NCBI GenBank assembly: GCA_035654775.1
Contig: DASRWB010000067.1
Coordinates: forward strand, 21,218 to 85,217
Source: HKST-UBA85 sp035654775
GTDB lineage: Bacteria > Bacteroidota > Bacteroidia > Flavobacteriales > Flavobacteriaceae
Reading direction: 5' to 3'
Length of the DNA stretch: 64,000 bases
Below are positions 8,997 to 16,564 of the stretch, one piece after another. Made by a program: the position numbers and the translations under genes. A model generated the notes under the pieces. That model did not search any database, was not told the DNA's origin, and worked only from the letters and a program-made list of their open reading frames with translations. The stretch's first letter is position 1. Each line of letters starts with the position of its first letter.

Positions 8997-9400
8997 TCTT
9001 GTTTTTTGTAGGCCATCACTTTAATTTCTACCACCAAGTCCGGATGTGGCAGCTGATGCACAGCTACTGTAGTTCGGGTTGGGCCTGTGGTTGCGTCAAA
9101 AAATTCGGCGTAGGCTTTATTGTAACCGGCAAAGTCGTTCATATTTACCAAAAATGAAGTTACATCCACCACATCTTTAAGTGAAGCGCCTTCTTTGGCT
9201 AAATTCTTTTCAATATTTAGTAAAACTTCCCGAGTTTGTACTTCAATATTAAGGCGCTTGGTTCCCATTTGGTCAATAATATCAACACCGGCAATGGAAT
9301 TGTCAGCTCGTCTGGAGCTTGTGCCTGACACAAAAATAAAATCGCCAACACGCTTTGTGTGTGGATACGCGCCTCTGGGTGTTACTGTTTTTTCGCTCAT
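8993..9400 (-). CDS. RidA/YjgF family protein, probable 2-aminomuconate deaminase
   Basis: This 135-residue protein of the RidA fold shows the family's N-terminal HTKRVGDFIFVSGTSSRR strand-turn and the C-terminal TRTTVAVHQLPHPDLVVEIKVMA segment, which contains the conserved arginine that binds the substrate carboxylate. RidA proteins hydrolyse enamines and imines; in 2-aminomuconate pathways a member of this family (AmnD/NbaF) releases ammonia to give 4-oxalocrotonate. The gene overlaps kmo upstream and the aldehyde dehydrogenase downstream by 4 bases each, so it is tightly coupled to the pathway. A general enamine-quenching RidA is the alternative, but the location favours the dedicated deaminase. 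Confidence 0.9.
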   Translation of the reverse strand: MSEKTVTPRGAYPHTKRVGDFIFVSGTSSRRADNSIAGVDIIDQMGTKRLNIEVQTREVLLNIEKNLAKEGASLKDVVDVTSFLVNMNDFAGYNKAYAEFFDATTGPTRTTVAVHQLPHPDLVVEIKVMAYKKQE

Positions 9401-10803
9401 AATATTTGATTTAATCCTGCAATTTTATCGTCTTCTAAAATGGCTTGGGTTGCCGCTTTTACTTTTTCTAAATTGGTTTTTACATCGTCATTGATGTTTA
9501 ACGTGCCGTCTGCAAGCATATTTAATATGGCTTTGTCCTGTGCTCGACCTTGAAGCATAGCTTCTCTGTATCCTATGTTTTCATTAAAGGTTACCAATGA
9601 GTATTTTGAAGAATACGCTGCAGGGAATTCCTTTTCAAAAGCCATCTCTAAGTTACGTTTTTCTCTAAAATTAGCGTGGTTAACATGTCCTTTCATTTCA
9701 TGAAAGTTGTCAATGGCTAAATCGGCTATGGCATCGGTGTCCTTTTTTCGTTCTTTTTCGTAGGTTTTAAAGATATGTTCCCAATTGTTATTTTCTTTGT
9801 CCAATATGCTATCAAAGACCACTACATCTTCAAAAGAGGCATTCATTCCTTGTCCGTAAAAAGGGACTATGGCATGAGCGGCATCGCCCATTAACAGAGT
9901 GTTTCCTTTGTAATGCCATGGGGAACATTTTACCGTACCTAAAGGTGAAGTTGGGTTTTTGAAAAAATCATCAACCAAATTGGGCATTAATTTTAAAGCG
10001 TCACAAAAGTATTTTTCAAAAAACTCCAGAACGCGTTCATTAGTAGTGAGGTTGTTGAAGTTGTATTCACCTTCATCAAAACTTAAAAAAAGCGTTACGG
10101 TAAAACTCCCGTCTAAATTTGGAAGAGCAATAAGCATAAACGCTTCTCTTCCCCAAATATGAAGTGCATTTTTGAAGGTTTTGTAGGCTCCTTTTTCGGC
10201 GGGTAAAATACTGAGTTCTTTGTAGCCGTGCGAAAGCCAGTTTTGGGAAAAGCTAAATAAAAACTTATGACTTAAAAAATAACTTTTTCGCAAAGCTGAA
10301 CCAGCACCATCGGTAGCAAAAATAACATCGGCATCTTCTATAAATTCAGTGTTTGTATCCAGGTCTTTAAACCTTGCCGTTGTGTTTTCAAAGTCAACGG
10401 ACTTGCATTTTTTGTTAAAGTGAAGGGTTACATTTTTATGTTTTTCGGCTTCGTCCAAAAGTAGGGCGTTTAATTGTCCTCTGGAAATGGAGTTTATGTG
10501 TTCATTTTTACGACCACTATATGGTGCCAATGTAGTATTACCTTCTATATCATGTAACATACGCCCATGCATAGGAATACACAAAGACATTACTTTTTCT
10601 TCAAGCCCAACAAGCTTCATAGCTTTGAGACCGCGATTTGAAAAGGCTAAGTTTATGGAACGACCGGCAGAAATATTTACTTTTCTTAAATCGGGACGCA
10701 TTTCCATTACGGTTACATGATAACCTCTTTGGCCTAAACGAAGAGCTAGTAAACTTCCACATAAACCAGCGCCAATAATAAGGATGTTTTGTTGTTTATC
10801 CAT
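9397..10803 (-). CDS. kmo: Kynurenine 3-monooxygenase
   Basis: This 468-residue class A flavoprotein hydroxylase adds a 3-hydroxyl to L-kynurenine using NADPH and O2. The N-terminal FAD dinucleotide-binding motif is IIGAGLCGSLLALRLG (residues about 9-24). The second FAD motif is GDAAHAIVPFYGQGMNASFED, with the FYGQGMN segment characteristic of KMO. The catalytic-side region RSINLAFSNRGL is also typical. Length is close to the usual ~450-480 residues. It follows kynU by 83 bases and overlaps the deaminase gene by 4. Bacterial KMOs lack the C-terminal membrane anchor of the eukaryotic enzyme, and none is seen here. Confidence 0.97.
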   Translation of the reverse strand: MDKQQNILIIGAGLCGSLLALRLGQRGYHVTVMEMRPDLRKVNISAGRSINLAFSNRGLKAMKLVGLEEKVMSLCIPMHGRMLHDIEGNTTLAPYSGRKNEHINSISRGQLNALLLDEAEKHKNVTLHFNKKCKSVDFENTTARFKDLDTNTEFIEDADVIFATDGAGSALRKSYFLSHKFLFSFSQNWLSHGYKELSILPAEKGAYKTFKNALHIWGREAFMLIALPNLDGSFTVTLFLSFDEGEYNFNNLTTNERVLEFFEKYFCDALKLMPNLVDDFFKNPTSPLGTVKCSPWHYKGNTLLMGDAAHAIVPFYGQGMNASFEDVVVFDSILDKENNNWEHIFKTYEKERKKDTDAIADLAIDNFHEMKGHVNHANFREKRNLEMAFEKEFPAAYSSKYSLVTFNENIGYREAMLQGRAQDKAILNMLADGTLNINDDVKTNLEKVKAATQAILEDDKIAGLNQIL

Positions 10804-10886
10804 CGTTTAAAAGTCTTGCACAGTTATTGTACTGATGAGTAAAATTAGTGTATAAGTGGCTTTATTTTTGTTTGGCATAACCAGAG

Positions 10887-12155
10887 TTATTTTAAAATTT
10901 CTTTTAATTTTTCTACCATTTTGTATACATCTTCGTACGTGTTGTACAATGGAACAGGAGCACATCGGATTACGTTGGGCTCTCTCCAATCAGTAATGAC
11001 GTGAGCTTCTGTAAGTTTTTTATGTAAATTTTTGTCAGCATCCTTAACTTGAATGGAAAGCTGACAACCCCTTTCTTCGGGGTTTGACGGGGTTATTATT
11101 TTTAGTTTTTTATTGTTTAGGTGGTTAAGCAAGAACTCAAAATAGCCGGTTAGTTTTATTGATTTTTTTCTGAGTGCGTTCATACCGGCTTGGTCAAATA
11201 CATCTAATGAAGCTTTTATAGCAGCCATGGACAATATAGGCGGGTTACTTAGTTGCCAGCCTTCGGCTCCCGGAATAATATCTAAGGGTTGGCGCATATT
11301 AAATCGAGTAGATTTGTTATGGCTCCACCAACCGGCAAATCGTTTTAAATCTTTGTTATAAGCATGCTTTTCGTGTACAAATAATCCGCCTAAACTTCCG
11401 GGTCCGGAATTTAAATATTTGTACGTGCACCAAGCCGCAAAGTCAACTCCCGATTCATGTAGGTTGGGGTTGATATTTCCGGCGCCGTGAGCTAAATCGA
11501 TACCTACTTTACAGTTTTTGGCGTGTCCTAGTTCAGCAATACGCTTGAGGTTTAAATACTGTCCGGTGTAATAGTTTACGCCACCTATGAGTAATAAAGC
11601 TATTTCGTCGCCTTGTTCCTCGAGTAGGGCTTCCAAATCTTCTAACTGTAAATGGTCTTCTCCTTTTTTAGGTTTCCATTCAATAATGCCTTCTTCAGCA
11701 TTGAAACCATGAAATTCCAGTTGTGTTTGTACTGCGTATCGGTCTGAAGGAAAGGCATCGCTTTCAATAACAATTTTATATTTGGTTTTGGTAGGTTGGT
11801 AAAAGGAGACCATTAGCAAGTGCAAATTGGTGGTAAGGGTGTTCATTACAACCACTTCAATGGGTTTGGCACCCACTATTTTTGCCATAGTTTCAGTTAG
11901 AAACTCGTGGTAAGGCATCCAGGGATTTTTGGCTTCAAAATGCCCTTCAACCCCTAAATTTGCCCAGTCGTCAAGTTCCTGCTGAATGTATTTTTGGGTG
12001 TTTTTAGGCTGAAGTCCCAAAGAGTTTCCTGTAAAATAAAGCCAAGGGTTTCCGTCTTTATCTTTTGGAAGATGAAATTGATTTCTGAAATGCGATAGCG
12101 TATCATTTTGGTCTTGTTCTATTGCGAAATCAAGACCTGTTTTGTAATTAAACAA
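10887..12155 (-). CDS. kynU: Kynureninase
   Basis: This PLP enzyme cleaves kynurenine or 3-hydroxykynurenine to alanine and (3-hydroxy)anthranilate. Motifs include YFTGNSLGLQPK near the N-terminus, GIDLAHGAGN (cofactor-contacting Asp/His) and the lysine in AAWCTYKYLNSGPGS that forms the Schiff base. A longer frame begins at a GTG at 12209, but I choose the TTG at 12155 (423 codons): family members start close to YKTGLDFA, and an exact -7 promoter element (12179-12186) lies between the two candidate starts. It is the first gene of the kynurenine operon and, with kmo, supplies 3-hydroxyanthranilate to the dioxygenase. Start assignment is moderately certain; identity is not in doubt. Confidence 0.95.
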   Translation of the reverse strand: MFNYKTGLDFAIEQDQNDTLSHFRNQFHLPKDKDGNPWLYFTGNSLGLQPKNTQKYIQQELDDWANLGVEGHFEAKNPWMPYHEFLTETMAKIVGAKPIEVVVMNTLTTNLHLLMVSFYQPTKTKYKIVIESDAFPSDRYAVQTQLEFHGFNAEEGIIEWKPKKGEDHLQLEDLEALLEEQGDEIALLLIGGVNYYTGQYLNLKRIAELGHAKNCKVGIDLAHGAGNINPNLHESGVDFAAWCTYKYLNSGPGSLGGLFVHEKHAYNKDLKRFAGWWSHNKSTRFNMRQPLDIIPGAEGWQLSNPPILSMAAIKASLDVFDQAGMNALRKKSIKLTGYFEFLLNHLNNKKLKIITPSNPEERGCQLSIQVKDADKNLHKKLTEAHVITDWREPNVIRCAPVPLYNTYEDVYKMVEKLKEILK

Positions 12156-12178
12156 GGTTGTGATTTTTCGGTTGCTAA

Positions 12179-12186
12179 CAAAAATA
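12179..12186 (-). promoter_or_regulatory. -7 element TATTTTTG of the kynurenine operon
   Basis: Read on the minus strand this matches TAnnTTTG exactly, and a TTG lies 22 bases further upstream as a possible -33 element. Transcription would start near 12173, about 18 bases before the preferred TTG start of kynU, and inside the longer GTG-initiated frame, which argues against the longer frame. Confidence 0.55.
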
Positions 12187-12268
12187 AGAATTATAATGCA
12201 AGTAAACACAACGAGGGGTTTAGATATTGAAGCATTCTTTTTTGTATCTTTAATAAAAAGATAAAAAT

Positions 12269-12688
12269 ATGTCTAAATCAAAAAAGTACAGCAATGGTGA
12301 GGTTACCATCGTTTGGAAGCCAGATGCGTGTATTCATTCGGGAATTTGTGTAAAAGGATTGCCCAAGGTATTTAACCCTAAAGATCGTCCTTGGATTAAA
12401 ATTTATCAGGCAACTACCGAGGGATTAATCAATCAGGTAAAGAAATGTCCTTCAGGTGCTTTGGGTTATTTTATGGATGACGCCAAAGATGAATCTGCAG
12501 TTTCTTTAGAAACCAAGGTAGAAGTTATGGAAAATGGACCTTTACTGGTTTATGGCACCTTGCATGTAACGCGTGAAAATGGAGAAAAAGAGGTTAAAAA
12601 CAAAACGACTGCTTTTTGCAGATGCGGTTCTTCTTTAAATAAACCTTACTGTGATGGTTCTCACGTGAAAAATGACTTCAGAGGATAA
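12269..12688 (+). CDS. Fer4_19 plus CDGSH iron-sulfur protein
   Basis: This 139-residue cytosolic protein has two iron-sulfur modules. Residues 9-68 resemble the divergent Fer4_19 mono-cluster domain, with C21, C27 and C60 (KKCPSGAL) visible; only three cysteines are present, so the fourth ligand is unclear. Residues about 96-139 form a CDGSH domain with C117, C119, C128 and H132, the 3Cys-1His ligand set of a [2Fe-2S] cluster. Such proteins are thought to act in electron transfer or iron-sulfur/redox sensing. It is transcribed divergently from the kynurenine operon, whose monooxygenase and dioxygenase use flavin and iron, but a functional link is only suggestive. A near-match -7 (TATCTTTA, 12245-12252) precedes it. 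Confidence 0.9.
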   Translation: MSKSKKYSNGEVTIVWKPDACIHSGICVKGLPKVFNPKDRPWIKIYQATTEGLINQVKKCPSGALGYFMDDAKDESAVSLETKVEVMENGPLLVYGTLHVTRENGEKEVKNKTTAFCRCGSSLNKPYCDGSHVKNDFRG

Positions 12689-12736
12689 ATAAAAGCTTTT
12701 GGTTATGTAAGGAGTAGTAGGGAATGAGGCCAGAAT

Positions 12737-13435
12737 TTAGGGTTTGTTTTTATTTATCTGATTGATTACTTCTTTTGCGTTTGCTTTATCCAGCAAAGGG
12801 CAAGTTTGCTTAAACTGTTCAATTCTTTTTTGAGAAACGTTTTTAATGTAGGGATGGTTTGGATTGAGTTTTTCAAAATTCTGATGATAATCTTCGGCTA
12901 TCCAAAATTTTTGAAATGGAACGATTTCAGCAGCGAGTGTGGATTGTAGTTTTTTTGCATATTCTTCTTTTTTTCTCAGGGCAATTTGCTTTTGTTCTTC
13001 GTTTTGATAGAATATAATAGAGCGGTATTGTGATCCTATGTCGGGTCCTTGTCCGTTTACTTGTGTTGGATCTTGGGTGTTGAAGTATACATCCAGCAAT
13101 TCTGAAAAACTTACTTGGTTTGGATTGTAGGTAACTTCTATGGTTTCGGCATGTCCTGTACGTCCGGTATTGCTGCTTTCATAGGTTGGGTTTTTTGTAG
13201 TGCCTCCTGAATATCCTGAAACTACATCTTCTACACCTATTACTCGTTCGTAAATGGCTTCTACACACCAAAAACATCCGCTTGCAAAGTAGGCTTTGGC
13301 TAAACCGTTTTGTAAAGGAACTTCTACGGGTGTTCTGTTGTTGTTTGTCATTTTATGAGTTGTTTGTGCTTTGTTTTTACAGCTTGAGCCAATAGCCAGT
13401 ATAACAAAGAGTGTGAAACTTAAAAAGGTTTTCAT
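12737..13435 (-). CDS. msrA: Peptide-methionine (S)-S-oxide reductase, predicted lipoprotein
   Basis: This 232-residue MsrA repairs oxidised methionine. The active site is GCFWC, with nucleophile C54 and C57. Family signatures YSGGTTKNPTYE, GHAETIEVTY and the GPDIGSQYRSIIF segment follow. A lipobox-like signal (residues 1-19, IGSSC with C19) predicts lipid anchoring in the envelope, so this copy should repair periplasmic or surface proteins rather than cytosolic ones. C-terminal Cys (QTCPLL) could be the recycling cysteine. No MsrB domain is fused. It has no close same-strand neighbour; the terminator just upstream belongs to the preceding gene on this strand. Confidence 0.95.
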   Translation of the reverse strand: MKTFLSFTLFVILAIGSSCKNKAQTTHKMTNNNRTPVEVPLQNGLAKAYFASGCFWCVEAIYERVIGVEDVVSGYSGGTTKNPTYESSNTGRTGHAETIEVTYNPNQVSFSELLDVYFNTQDPTQVNGQGPDIGSQYRSIIFYQNEEQKQIALRKKEEYAKKLQSTLAAEIVPFQKFWIAEDYHQNFEKLNPNHPYIKNVSQKRIEQFKQTCPLLDKANAKEVINQINKNKP

Positions 13436-13494
13436 GGGTTTTGTTGCTTACCTTATTTTGTCTTACTTTACAAGATAACCTTACTTTTTTAAAT

Positions 13495-13527
13495 AAAAAA
13501 ATCCCTGAGAATTTTCAGGGATTTTAT
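13495..13527 (-). terminator. Rho-independent terminator after the nif3/coiled-coil operon
   Basis: A stem of ATCCCTGA (13501-13508) against TCAGGGAT (13515-13522), extended by A-T pairs, has a 6-base loop. On the minus strand the stem is followed by a T run (the A run at 13495-13500). It lies about 15 bases after the stop at 13543. Confidence 0.85.
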
Positions 13528-13542
13528 ACGCTTAGGTATTTT

Positions 13543-14322
13543 TTAAAGTTTAGCAAAGAGTTTTTCCATTTTGCTTTTTTGTTCTTCGGCAAGCTCAGCA
13601 TCTACTAAAATTCGACCGCTGTGTTCGTCGGTAATGATTCTTTTGCGCGAGGCTATTTCCATTTGAACTTGTGGTGGAATGGTGAAAAACGAACCTCCGG
13701 AAGCGCCTCTTTCAATAGGCACAACAGCCAGCCCATTTTTAACGCTGGAGCGAATACGGTTGTAGGCTTTTACTAAACGCTCTTCTATTAAATCTTGATA
13801 TTCTTCCGATTTTTTAAGCAACGCTTGTTCTTCTTTTTCGGTTTCGGCTAAAATATCGTTAAGTTCTCCTTTTTTATGTTTAAGGTGTGTTTCACGTTCT
13901 TTTAGTCGTTCTTTGGTTTCGGCTATAATTTCTTTTTTCTGCTCTATTTGAACTTTGAATTCTTTGATGTGTTTTTCGGCCAGCTGAATTTCAAGTTCCT
14001 GAAATTCTACTTCTTTACTAAGCGAGTTGTACTCTCTGTTGTTTCTAACGTTTTTTTGTTGCTCGGTATATTTTTTTATAAGTGCTTTTGACTCTTCTAT
14101 TGAGTTTTTCTTGGCGGCAATTTCGGCATCAATAGTTTCTAAATTGTCTACAAGTTTTTCGAGCCTGGTGTTAAGTCCAGCAACTTCATCTTCTAAATCT
14201 CTTACTTCTAAGGGAAGTTCGCCACGAACGTTTCTAATTTCATCTATTCTAGAGTCAATAAGCTGTAAATCATACAGAGCTCTTAAACGTTCTTCTACAG
14301 TTACTTCTTTTTTGTTTGCCAT
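13543..14322 (-). CDS. Coiled-coil protein of the zinc-ribbon (DUF164-type) family, zinc ribbon degenerate
   Basis: This 259-residue protein is mostly a long helical coiled coil (about residues 25-190, rich in E/K/L with IDEIRNVRGELPLEVRDLEDEV at its start). The C-terminus (GGSFFTIPPQVQMEIASRK, then DEHSGRILVD) aligns in pattern with the C4 zinc ribbon of the family, but all four cysteine positions are replaced: the ORF has no CxxC pair. Related proteins have been linked to nucleic-acid and ribosome-associated roles, not firmly. It starts 3 bases after nif3, a pairing commonly seen in bacteria. A structural role retained without zinc is the simplest inference. Confidence 0.85.
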   Translation of the reverse strand: MANKKEVTVEERLRALYDLQLIDSRIDEIRNVRGELPLEVRDLEDEVAGLNTRLEKLVDNLETIDAEIAAKKNSIEESKALIKKYTEQQKNVRNNREYNSLSKEVEFQELEIQLAEKHIKEFKVQIEQKKEIIAETKERLKERETHLKHKKGELNDILAETEKEEQALLKKSEEYQDLIEERLVKAYNRIRSSVKNGLAVVPIERGASGGSFFTIPPQVQMEIASRKRIITDEHSGRILVDAELAEEQKSKMEKLFAKL

Positions 14323-14325
14323 AGT

Positions 14326-15420
14326 TTAAAAATACTTAACGGGATTGGTAATGGTCTTTGATAAAACGACTGCAAAATTAGTAATTTTTTTTGATAGATA
14401 GGATACTAAAAGATTTTTTGTGAATTGTTCACTTTCATAGTGACCAATATCGACGAGAAGAATGTTGTTTTCTGCTGAAAAATAGTCGTGGTATTTTAAA
14501 TCGGAAGTTACAAAAGCGTCAGCTCCTGCGCAGATGGCTTGTTGTATGGCAAAGCTTCCGGAGCCACCTAAAACAGCTATTTTTTTTATGGGTTTGTTTA
14601 AAAGTGAACTGTGTTTAATTACCGGTGTGCCAAATACTTTTTTTAGGGTGGTTAAAAAGGTTTTTTCGTTTAGGGCTTTATTAAATTCACCAATCATACC
14701 CATGCCTTTGGTTTGATTTTTATTGTTTAGGGTTATTATTTCATAGGCAACCTCTTCGTACGAATGGTTTTTAAACAAGCTTTGCAATACACTTGCTTCT
14801 TTGTGAGCTTCGAAAATTACAGTAATCTTGGTTTCATTTTCGAAATGCATTTTGTTTTTTTCTCCTTTGGTAGGGTTTGAAATTTCGTTTCCCATAAAGG
14901 TTCCGGTTCCATTTACATTAAAACTGCAATGGCTGTAGTTTCCAATGTGTCCGGCTCCGGCAAGGAACAAGGCATTTCTTAGGGATTCTGCTTCTTGGGT
15001 TGGGACATAGGTGGTTAATTTTTTTAGAGTATTGTTTTTGGGCAGTAATAGTTGCCTATTTTGCAGTTTTAAAGCCTCACAGATGGAGTTGTTTACACCT
15101 TCCGGTACATTGTCAAGTGCGGTATGAATGGCATAAATAGCAATGTTGTTTTGAATGGCTTTCAGGATGGTTTTTTCTACGTAGTTTGTTCCGGTTATTT
15201 TTTTCAGGCCTTTAAAAAGAATAGGATGAAAGCTTACAATAAGATTACAATTGTTTTCTATGGCTTCGTCTATTACTGTTTCTAAGGTGTCTAAGGTTAC
15301 TAAAATTCCTTTTAGCTTTTCATTTTTATTACCTACTAACAGGCCAACATTGTCAAAATCTTCTGCATAGTGTAAAGGCGCAAGCTCTTCTAAATAGTCA
15401 ATGACATCTTGAATAATCAT
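14326..15420 (-). CDS. Nif3-like dinuclear metal centre hexameric protein
   Basis: This 364-residue protein of the Nif3/YbgI (DUF34) family has metal-ligand motifs in order: SFHPILFKG (His near residue 65), AIHTALDNV (His and Asp) and the C-terminal DIGHYESEQF. The length, with about 130 extra residues between the two halves of the Nif3 fold, is that of the long form carrying an inserted PII/CutA-like domain. Some databases label the family GTP cyclohydrolase 1 type 2, but the physiological role is unsettled. It is the first gene of a two-gene operon with the coiled-coil protein. A TATATTTG -7 element precedes it. Confidence 0.93.
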   Translation of the reverse strand: MIIQDVIDYLEELAPLHYAEDFDNVGLLVGNKNEKLKGILVTLDTLETVIDEAIENNCNLIVSFHPILFKGLKKITGTNYVEKTILKAIQNNIAIYAIHTALDNVPEGVNNSICEALKLQNRQLLLPKNNTLKKLTTYVPTQEAESLRNALFLAGAGHIGNYSHCSFNVNGTGTFMGNEISNPTKGEKNKMHFENETKITVIFEAHKEASVLQSLFKNHSYEEVAYEIITLNNKNQTKGMGMIGEFNKALNEKTFLTTLKKVFGTPVIKHSSLLNKPIKKIAVLGGSGSFAIQQAICAGADAFVTSDLKYHDYFSAENNILLVDIGHYESEQFTKNLLVSYLSKKITNFAVVLSKTITNPVKYF

Positions 15421-15444
15421 GATTAACGGACAATTAATTTAAAA

Positions 15445-15452
15445 CAAATATA
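15445..15452 (-). promoter_or_regulatory. -7 element TATATTTG of the nif3 operon
   Basis: This is an exact TAnnTTTG match on the minus strand, 25 bases before the nif3 ATG. The 136-base gap here separates divergent nif3 and lpxK, so it holds both promoters. For lpxK only a one-mismatch element (TTACTTTG) is visible. Confidence 0.5.
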
Positions 15453-15556
15453 AAATATTTACTTTCAAGGATTGAGTTAAATTTGTTTAATTGGGAACGA
15501 AAGGCTAGAAAAATAATTATTACTTTGTAGTCCTAATCTAAACCGTAGTTTTTACA

Positions 15557-16564
15557 GTGAAACTTATTAGATACCTTTTGCTTCCTGTTGTTCCTTTGTA
15601 TTACTTGGTTACTGCGCTGCGTAATACCTTATATAATGTTGGAATTTTCAAAAGCAAGAGTTACGATTTTCCGATATTATGCGTAGGAAATCTTAGCGTT
15701 GGCGGAACCGGAAAAACACCTATGGTTGAATACTTACTTAACCTGCTGATGCAAAGCCAAAATGTGGCGACGTTAAGTAGAGGATACAAAAGAGAAACAG
15801 CCGGTTTTGTGCTGGCAGATGCTTCGGCAACGGCAGCTTCTATAGGTGATGAACCTTTTCAGTTTTATTCGAAGTTTAAAGATGAGATACATGTTGCGGT
15901 TGATACAAACCGGCAACGCGGCATTACTTTGTTAAAAAAACATGTAAATCCTGACGTTATTATACTGGATGACGCTTTTCAACATCGCAGCGTACGCGCA
16001 GGATTAACAATTTTACTTACAGTTTATGATGATTTGTATACAGATGACTGGTTACTTCCTACGGGAAATTTGCGGGAATCCGTATCGGGAGCAAAACGGG
16101 CAGATATAATAGTTGTTACTAAATGTCCGGAAGAACTGTCAAATGAAGAAAAGAATGCGATTCAATTGAAACTAAAAATAGCGTCACATCAGCATCTGTT
16201 TTTTAGTACAATATATTATAGTGACAAGGCTATAGGAAGCACAAAAACGCTGGAGTTAGCTTCTTTAAGGGAAAAAGAATTTACGTTAATTACCGGAATT
16301 GCAAATCCCAAACCTTTGGTTTCATTTCTGGAGAAAAAGCAGCTTAATTTTAAACATATAGCTTTTCCGGATCATCATACTTTTACTGCAGATGAAGTAG
16401 AACAATTGCAATTAAAAGGCTTTCTTCTTACTACTGAAAAAGACTATATGCGTTTACAACAATATGAGGTTTTGAGTGAGAAGTTGTTTTATTTGCCAAT
16501 CCGGTTTAGGGTTTTTGATGAAGCGTTATTTAACCGGCAAATTACAGCTTTTGTATCTACTTAG
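15557..16564 (+). CDS. lpxK: Tetraacyldisaccharide 4'-kinase
   Basis: This 335-residue inner-membrane-associated kinase phosphorylates the 4' position of the lipid A disaccharide precursor. The N-terminal hydrophobic segment (LLLPVVPLYYLVTALRN) is the usual membrane anchor, and the P-loop is VGNLSVGGTGKTP (Walker A, about residues 43-55). DDAFQHRSVRAG contains the conserved DDxxQH catalytic motif. The GTG at 15557 is taken as start because it directly precedes the hydrophobic anchor. The 3' end overlaps the convergent histidine kinase gene by 8 bases. It marks the organism as a lipid-A-making Gram-negative. Confidence 0.95.
   Translation: MKLIRYLLLPVVPLYYLVTALRNTLYNVGIFKSKSYDFPILCVGNLSVGGTGKTPMVEYLLNLLMQSQNVATLSRGYKRETAGFVLADASATAASIGDEPFQFYSKFKDEIHVAVDTNRQRGITLLKKHVNPDVIILDDAFQHRSVRAGLTILLTVYDDLYTDDWLLPTGNLRESVSGAKRADIIVVTKCPEELSNEEKNAIQLKLKIASHQHLFFSTIYYSDKAIGSTKTLELASLREKEFTLITGIANPKPLVSFLEKKQLNFKHIAFPDHHTFTADEVEQLQLKGFLLTTEKDYMRLQQYEVLSEKLFYLPIRFRVFDEALFNRQITAFVST

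Noticed and set aside
8993..9400. General stress RidA as identity of the RidA-like gene
   Set aside because: Possible by family, but the 4-base overlaps on both sides with pathway genes favour the 2-aminomuconate deaminase role.
12155..12209. Longer kynureninase from the GTG at 12209
   Set aside because: The extra 18 residues are hydrophobic and non-conserved, and an exact -7 element lies within them.
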